Part shown: positions 4,634-9,196 of the stretch, one piece after another
Position numbering within the stretch: position 1 is the first letter of the stretch
Layout: each line of letters begins with the position of its first letter
Source: Actinomycetes bacterium
GTDB taxonomy: Bacteria; Actinomycetota; Acidimicrobiia; Acidimicrobiales; Microtrichaceae
Length of the DNA stretch: 9,196 nt
Direction of reading: 5' to 3'
Assembly (NCBI GenBank): GCA_023450775.1
Contig: JAEXGP010000017.1
Span: 1-9,196 of the forward strand
Notes under the pieces: model-generated
Databases searched by the model: none
The model's input: the letters and a program-made list of their open reading frames with translations, nothing else
What the model was told of the DNA's origin: nothing
Made by a program: the position numbers and the translations under genes

Positions 4634-7519
4634 ATGTACCTCGCCGTGGGCAGTCCCCTGGTCATCGTGGAGTCGCCGGCCAAGGCCCGGACCATCGCCG
4701 GGTACCTCGGCGACGACTACGTCGTCGAGTCGTCGATCGGACACATCCGGGATCTGCCGCGCAACGCCGCCGACGTGCCCAAGGAGTACAAGGGCCAGCC
4801 GTGGGCCCGGCTGGGCGTCGACACCGACAACCACTTCAAGCCGCTCTACATCGTCTCGCCGGAGAAGAAGGACCACGTCCGGCACCTGAAGGCAGCGCTG
4901 AAGGACGCCGACGAGCTCTATCTCGCGACCGATGAGGACCGCGAGGGAGAGGCCATCGCCTGGCACCTGCTCGAGGTGCTCAACCCGCGGGTGCCGGTCC
5001 GGCGGATGGTGTTCCACGAGATCACCCCCGAGGCGATCCGCCACGCCATCGAGAACCCCCGCGAGCTGGATCGCCGGCTGGTGGACGCGCAGGAGACGCG
5101 GCGGATCCTCGACCGTCTCGTCGGCTACGAGGTCTCGCCGGTCCTCTGGAAGAAGGTCAACCGGGGTCTGTCGGCCGGGCGCGTCCAGTCGGTCGCCACG
5201 CGGGTCGTCGTCGAGCGCGAGCGGGAGCGGATGGCGTTCCGCGCCGGGTCCTGGTGGGACCTGCAGGCCACGTTCCGCCATGTGGACGAGGCCAAGGACC
5301 AGACGCCGTTCCCGGCCACGCTGGTGGAGCTGGGCGGTCGCCGGCTGGCCACCGGCAAGGACTTCGCGCAGGACGGCCAGCTCACGCCCTCCGCCCGGAG
5401 CGCGGACGTGGTGCTGCTCGAGGAGGCCACCGCCGGTGCGGTGAAGGACGCGCTCGCCGACCGGCCGGTCGACGTCCGCTCGGTCGAGCGCAAGCCCTAC
5501 ACGCGCAAGCCGTCGCCGCCGTTCATGACCTCGACCCTCCAGCAGGAGGCGGGCCGGAAGCTGCGCATGTCGGCGTCGATGGCCATGTCGACCGCGCAGC
5601 GGCTCTACGAGAACGGCTACATCACCTACATGCGGACCGACTCGACGACGCTGTCGGACGCCGCGCTCGACGCCGCCCGTCGTCAGATCCGGGAGAAGTA
5701 CGGCGAGGAGTACCTGCCGGACGCGCCGCGCCGGTACGCCAACAAGGTGAAGAACGCCCAGGAGGCGCACGAGGCCATCCGCCCCGCCGGCGACTCGTTC
5801 CGCACGCCGGACCAGGTCAAGGGCGAGCTGGCCAACGCCGAGTTCCGCCTCTACGAGATGATCTGGCAGCGCACGGTGGCGTCGCAGATGAACGACGCCC
5901 GCGGCGAGTCGGTCCAGGTCCGCCTGGGCACCACCACGTCGCCCGTCGCGCTGGGCGACGCACCGGCGGCCGAGCACGACGTCGTGTTCGCGGCCTCGGG
6001 CCGCACGATCCTGTTCCCGGGCTTCCTGCGGGCCTACGTGGAGGGAAGCGACGATCCCGACGCCGCGCTCGACGACCAGGAGCGCCTCCTGCCCGACATG
6101 GCGGAGGGCGACGCCGTCCGCGCGGACGAGCTCGACGTCGCGGGCCACGAGACGCAACCACCCGCCCGCTACACCGAGGCCTCGCTGGTCAAGCGCCTGG
6201 AGGAGCTGGGCGTGGGCCGCCCCTCGACGTACGCCTCGACGATCTCGACCATCCAGGACCGGGGCTACGTGTGGAAGAAGGGCTCGGCGCTCGTGCCGAG
6301 CTTCACCGCCTTCGCCGTGGTCACGCTGCTCGAGCAGCACTTCCCCACGCTGGTCGACTACGCGTTCACGGCCGCCATGGAGGAGGACCTCGACCGCATC
6401 GCCGCGGGGTCCGAGGACATGGAGCCGTGGCTCACTCGCTTCTACTTCGGCGCCGCCGGGGCGGCCGGGGCGAACGGCGACGACGGGCCGGCGCCGGCCG
6501 CGTCGGCGAGCGGCGACGGACTCGCCCTCAAGCGCCTGGTCGAGGACCTCGGGGACATCGACGCCCGCGCCGTGAACTCCATCCCGCTCGGGGCGGACGC
6601 CGACGGCGTGCCGATCGTCGCCCGCGTCGGCAGGTACGGCCCGTACCTGGAGCGGGGCTCCGGCGACGACGTGGAGCGCGCGTCGATCCCCGACGACACG
6701 CCCCCCGACGAGCTGACGCCCGAACGTGCGGTCGAGCTGCTCGAGGCGCCGTCGGGCGACCGGGACCTGGGCACGCATCCGACCACGGGGCTGGTCGTCC
6801 ACCTGAAGGCGGGCCGGTTCGGGCCCTACATCCAGGAGGGCGAGCACGACGACGAGACTGGCCTCAAGCCGCGGACGGCGTCGCTCTTCCAGTCCATGGA
6901 CCCGGCCACGGTCACGCTCGAGGACGTGCTCCCGCTCCTGGAGCTGCCCCGCGAGGTCGGCGCCGACCCGTCCGACGGCCAGGTGATCACCACCCAGAAC
7001 GGGCGCTACGGGCCGTACCTGAAGAAGGGCAACGACTCCCGGTCGCTCGAGTCCGAGGAGCAGATCCTCACGCTGACGTTGGACGAGGCGCTCGCGATCC
7101 TGGCCCAGCCCAAGCGCCGTCGCGGCCAGGCGGCGCCCAAGCCGCCGCTCAAGGAGCTCGGGCCGGATCCCGACACCGAGCGACCGATCGTGGTGAAGGA
7201 CGGCCGCTTCGGGCCCTACGTCACCGACGGCGAGACGAACGCCAGCCTCCGCAAGGGCGACTCGGTCGAGGAGCTCACCATGGACCGGGCGCTCGAGCTG
7301 CTGGCCGAGCGCCGTGCCCGCGGGCCCGCCAAGAAGAAGGCCAAGAAGAAGGCGCCGGCCAAGAAGAAGGCCACTGCCAAGAAGAGCGCGGCGAAGAAGA
7401 AGAGCACCGCCAAGAAGAAGGCCACCGCCAAGAAGAGCACCGCCAAGAAGGCTGCCGCCGCAGCCCCGGACGACGGCGAGGGCGCCGCATCAGCACCACC
7501 GCCGGACGGCGGTGAGTGA
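4634..7519 (+). CDS. topA: DNA topoisomerase I (type IA), actinobacterial form with lysine-rich tail
   Basis: A 961-residue TopA that relaxes negative supercoils by cutting and passing single strands. The TOPRIM domain starts at LVIVESPAKA (E13) and has the metal-binding D-x-D-x-E motif in ATDEDREGEAIAWHL (D100, D102, E104). The SAGRVQSVATR block is at 180-190. The catalytic tyrosine is Y332 in GYITYMRTDST, followed by KNAQEAHEAIRP and the ARYTEASLVKRLEELGVGRPSTYA block. The C-terminal half carries no zinc-finger cysteines. It has four repeats marked by G-R-[YF]-G-P-Y at residues 666, 727, 790 and 857, then a lysine/alanine tail (about 899-939) and a short acidic end. In Mycobacterium and Streptomyces TopA such tails aid DNA binding and processivity. 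The ATG at 4634 is preferred because of GGGAG upstream. The stop overlaps the start of the MFS gene by 8 bases, so the two are probably co-transcribed and translationally coupled. Confidence 0.98.
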   Translation: MYLAVGSPLVIVESPAKARTIAGYLGDDYVVESSIGHIRDLPRNAADVPKEYKGQPWARLGVDTDNHFKPLYIVSPEKKDHVRHLKAALKDADELYLATDEDREGEAIAWHLLEVLNPRVPVRRMVFHEITPEAIRHAIENPRELDRRLVDAQETRRILDRLVGYEVSPVLWKKVNRGLSAGRVQSVATRVVVERERERMAFRAGSWWDLQATFRHVDEAKDQTPFPATLVELGGRRLATGKDFAQDGQLTPSARSADVVLLEEATAGAVKDALADRPVDVRSVERKPYTRKPSPPFMTSTLQQEAGRKLRMSASMAMSTAQRLYENGYITYMRTDSTTLSDAALDAARRQIREKYGEEYLPDAPRRYANKVKNAQEAHEAIRPAGDSFRTPDQVKGELANAEFRLYEMIWQRTVASQMNDARGESVQVRLGTTTSPVALGDAPAAEHDVVFAASGRTILFPGFLRAYVEGSDDPDAALDDQERLLPDMAEGDAVRADELDVAGHETQPPARYTEASLVKRLEELGVGRPSTYASTISTIQDRGYVWKKGSALVPSFTAFAVVTLLEQHFPTLVDYAFTAAMEEDLDRIAAGSEDMEPWLTRFYFGAAGAAGANGDDGPAPAASASGDGLALKRLVEDLGDIDARAVNSIPLGADADGVPIVARVGRYGPYLERGSGDDVERASIPDDTPPDELTPERAVELLEAPSGDRDLGTHPTTGLVVHLKAGRFGPYIQEGEHDDETGLKPRTASLFQSMDPATVTLEDVLPLLELPREVGADPSDGQVITTQNGRYGPYLKKGNDSRSLESEEQILTLTLDEALAILAQPKRRRGQAAPKPPLKELGPDPDTERPIVVKDGRFGPYVTDGETNASLRKGDSVEELTMDRALELLAERRARGPAKKKAKKKAPAKKKATAKKSAAKKKSTAKKKATAKKSTAKKAAAAAPDDGEGAASAPPPDGGE
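6629..7219 (+). repeat. Four C-terminal GR[YF]GPY repeat modules in TopA
   Basis: The hexapeptide G-R-[YF]-G-P-Y occurs at bases 6629, 6812, 7001 and 7202, spaced 61, 63 and 67 codons apart. These mark the topoisomerase C-terminal repeat units that replace zinc ribbons in actinobacterial TopA. The coordinates run from the first to the end of the fourth hexapeptide. Confidence 0.9.
7328..7450 (+). repeat. Lysine/alanine-rich low-complexity tail of TopA
   Basis: Imperfect repeats of GCCAAGAAGAAG-type units code for A-K-K-K-A and T-A-K-K-S pentads near the TopA C-terminus. The sequence is strongly basic and locally less GC-rich than its surroundings. Its antisense reads as a false hydrophobic protein. 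Confidence 0.9.
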
Positions 7520-9196
7520 CCTGACCGCGCCAGGGGACGCCGTCCCCGGCGCCGACCCGCCCTCCGGGTGGGTCGAGCGGGTCTTCATCACCCGGCGCTT
7601 CTTCGCCCTCTTCAACGTCCAGGTCATCTCCGCCCTCGGCGACTGGGTCGGCTTCTTCGCGATCACATCGCTCGCCGCGTCGATCTCCACCCAGCCCGAG
7701 GCGGCCATCGCCCTCGTGACCACCGCACGCGTGGCGCCGGGCATCTTCCTGGCGCCGTTCATCGGCGTGATGGTCGACCGCTTCGACCGCAAGAAGATCA
7801 TGGTGGTCAGTGACATCGCCCGGGCCGGTGTGTTCCTGCTGCTCCCGCTCGTGCAGACCGTGCCCGGCCTGATCGTCGCCAGCTTCATCCTGGAGATGTT
7901 CACGCTGGCGTGGTCGCCGGCCAAGGAGGCGACGGTGCCGGCCGTCGTGCCGGCCGACCGGCTCACCACCGCCAACTCCCTCGGCCTCGTCGCGGCCTAC
8001 GCGACCATGCCGATCGCCGGGCCGATCCAGTACCTGCTCAAGGTGCTCAACGACCACCTGGCCGAGATCTCGTTCCTGGGCTTCCTGGGCCTGAACCGCG
8101 AGCTGGGCGACACGCAGACGCTCGCCTTCTACTTCGACTCGCTGTCGTTCCTGGCGTCCGCGCTGATCATCTCCCGGTTCGTCTACCGAGGGCTGCCGTC
8201 GACCTCCGCAGCGGCACGCGAGGCCCGCGCGGCCGCGGCGGCCGAGGCCGACGGCACGGCGTCGTCCACGCTGCGCGAGGCCGAGGCGGAGGAGCGATCG
8301 AGCGTCCGGCGCGCCATCGACGACATGCGGGAGGGCCTGCAGTTCATCGGGGCCAACCCGATCGTGCGCGGGGTGATCCTGGGCCTGGCCACCGGCCTGG
8401 TCGGCGGCGCCATGCTCGTGCCCCTCGGGCCGACGTTCGCCCGGTTCGTGATCGGCAACGCCGACACGTTTCCGCTCTTCATCACGGCGCTCGGGATCGG
8501 CGTCGCCACCGGCGTGGTCGCGCTGACCGCGCTGCAGAAGCGGCTCCCCAAGGAGCAGGCCTTCCCGATCCTGGTGTTCGGCGGCGGCGTGTCGCTGTTC
8601 TTCGGCGTGTCGATGTCGACGTTCTGGTTGGCGGCGCTCGGCATCTTCGGCCTCGGCGCCTGCGCCGGTGCCGTCTACGTGCTCGGCTTCACGCTGCTGC
8701 AGGAGCACACCGACGACGAGCTGCGCGGCCGCATCTTCGCCACCATGCTCACGCTGGTCCGGGCGTGCGTGCTGATGGCGCTCGTGATCGGTCCGGTGCT
8801 CGCCACCGTCTTCAACGGCTTCGCCCGCTCCGCGACCGGCGACCAGGAGGGCGTGCCGGTGCTCGACGTCTTCGGGTTCGACCTGGCGATCCCCGGTGTG
8901 CGGCTGACCCTGTGGCTCGCGGCGCTGATCCTGTGCGCGGCCGGCGTGATCGCGAGCCGCTCCATGAAGATCGGCCTGCGCGCCAACCTCCGCGACGGCA
9001 TCCGCCAGGCGATCGGACCGAGCGGCGAGGACCGCTCCCGCGGCAACCACCCCACCGCGCTGCCGCCGGCACCCGGACCCGGGACGGAGCCACCCACCGC
9101 GCCGATGCCGGCACCCGGCGGACCGCCGCCGTTCAGCGGGACCCCGCCGCCTCCGGTGCCGCCGGCACCGGCGTCCGACGCCGCTCCGCCCGACGT
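7512..9196 (+). CDS. MFS transporter, 12 TM helices, 3' end outside the window; possible MFS-thymidylate kinase fusion
   Basis: The frame opens at GTG 7512, overlaps the topA stop (GTGAGTGA) and stays open to the window edge, 561 codons so far. About 12 hydrophobic helices are visible, roughly at residues 30-58, 65-88, 96-114, 119-146, 156-176, 203-225, 284-310, 319-341, 350-369, 371-397, 408-434 and 459-484. The major facilitator signature G-V-M-V-D-R-F-D-R-K-K lies at 85-95 and a second-half counterpart, D-D-E-L-R-G-R-I-F-A, at 401-410. The central cytoplasmic loop (226-280) is alanine- and glutamate-rich. The family is MFS_3/EntS-like; the substrate is unknown. After the last helix, residues about 512-561 form a proline/alanine linker that is still open, where a lone MFS protein would normally stop. 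In Streptomyces the gene after topA (SCO3542, from memory) is a membrane protein fused to a thymidylate kinase domain, so the same fusion is likely here. Confidence 0.9.
   Translation, partial: MSDLTAPGDAVPGADPPSGWVERVFITRRFFALFNVQVISALGDWVGFFAITSLAASISTQPEAAIALVTTARVAPGIFLAPFIGVMVDRFDRKKIMVVSDIARAGVFLLLPLVQTVPGLIVASFILEMFTLAWSPAKEATVPAVVPADRLTTANSLGLVAAYATMPIAGPIQYLLKVLNDHLAEISFLGFLGLNRELGDTQTLAFYFDSLSFLASALIISRFVYRGLPSTSAAAREARAAAAAEADGTASSTLREAEAEERSSVRRAIDDMREGLQFIGANPIVRGVILGLATGLVGGAMLVPLGPTFARFVIGNADTFPLFITALGIGVATGVVALTALQKRLPKEQAFPILVFGGGVSLFFGVSMSTFWLAALGIFGLGACAGAVYVLGFTLLQEHTDDELRGRIFATMLTLVRACVLMALVIGPVLATVFNGFARSATGDQEGVPVLDVFGFDLAIPGVRLTLWLAALILCAAGVIASRSMKIGLRANLRDGIRQAIGPSGEDRSRGNHPTALPPAPGPGTEPPTAPMPAPGGPPPFSGTPPPPVPPAPASDAAPPD
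9045..9196 (+). other. Proline-rich linker at the C-terminal side of the MFS domain
   Basis: From about residue 512 the MFS product changes to a Pro/Ala/Gly-rich sequence (for example PPAPGPGTEPP and GTPPPPVPPAP) that runs past the window edge. Its composition suits a flexible cytoplasmic linker between domains, or a disordered tail. Confidence 0.75.

Noticed and set aside
4289..6847. Minus-strand frame of 852 codons across topA
   Set aside because: Shadow of topA in GC-rich DNA, Arg/Gly/Val/His-biased; its last part merely overlaps the dehydrogenase start.
7216..7446. Minus-strand frame giving a hydrophobic Phe/Leu/Ala repeat protein that looks like a membrane peptide
   Set aside because: It is the antisense of the AAG-rich lysine tail of topA (CTT and TTC codons read as Leu and Phe); there is no start signal and the sense gene is certain.
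7275..9050. Minus-strand frame of 591 codons opposite the MFS gene
   Set aside because: Composition (His/Gln/Arg/Asp-rich) is typical of an antisense shadow, whereas the plus strand gives 12 clear membrane helices and the MFS signature.

Overview
The window is very GC-rich DNA with GTG starts and actinobacterial protein signatures. Two genes lack Shine-Dalgarno sites and have a -10 box at leaderless spacing. It looks like a chromosomal segment of an actinobacterium. The mix of proteins (ACAD10/11-type acyl-CoA dehydrogenase, TopA with a lysine tail and no zinc fingers, MFS protein directly after topA) would suit an Acidimicrobiia-type lineage, but that placement is inference.

Layout, left to right. 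(1) 1-169, plus strand: the last 55 codons of a gene that ends like a TadE-type pilus protein. (2) 207-2762, minus strand: an 851-residue DExH helicase of the MrfA/YprA/Hrq1 group with a C-terminal cysteine cluster. (3) 2763-2876: a divergent promoter region with the same TAGCGT hexamer facing each gene and several palindromes between. (4) 2877-3197, plus strand: a small STAS-domain, BldG-like anti-anti-sigma protein whose usual phospho-serine is proline. (5) 3244-4458, minus strand: an acyl-CoA dehydrogenase convergent with the STAS gene, with a small hairpin between them. (6) 4459-4633: a second divergent intergenic region. (7) 4634-7519, plus strand: topA, DNA topoisomerase I. (8) 7512 to the window end, plus strand: a 12-helix MFS protein overlapping the topA stop by 8 bases. 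It ends in a proline-rich stretch that is still open at the edge and may lead into a fused C-terminal domain.

The order tad-like gene, helicase, STAS/BldG-like gene, topA, MFS (or MFS-thymidylate kinase) recalls, from memory, the Streptomyces coelicolor SCO3550-SCO3542 neighbourhood. A similar helicase-topA-Tad cluster occurs in mycobacteria. Most of the window is therefore conserved chromosomal backbone, with the acyl-CoA dehydrogenase as the likely lineage-specific insertion. The genes cover DNA repair and unwinding (helicase), supercoiling control (TopA), possible partner-switch signalling (STAS), fatty or hydroxy acid oxidation (ACAD) and membrane transport (MFS). I see no phage, IS element, CRISPR array, tRNA or rRNA. 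I found no clearly new defence or mobile system. The features most worth checking are the STAS protein without its phospho-acceptor, the matched divergent leaderless promoters, and the open MFS fusion.
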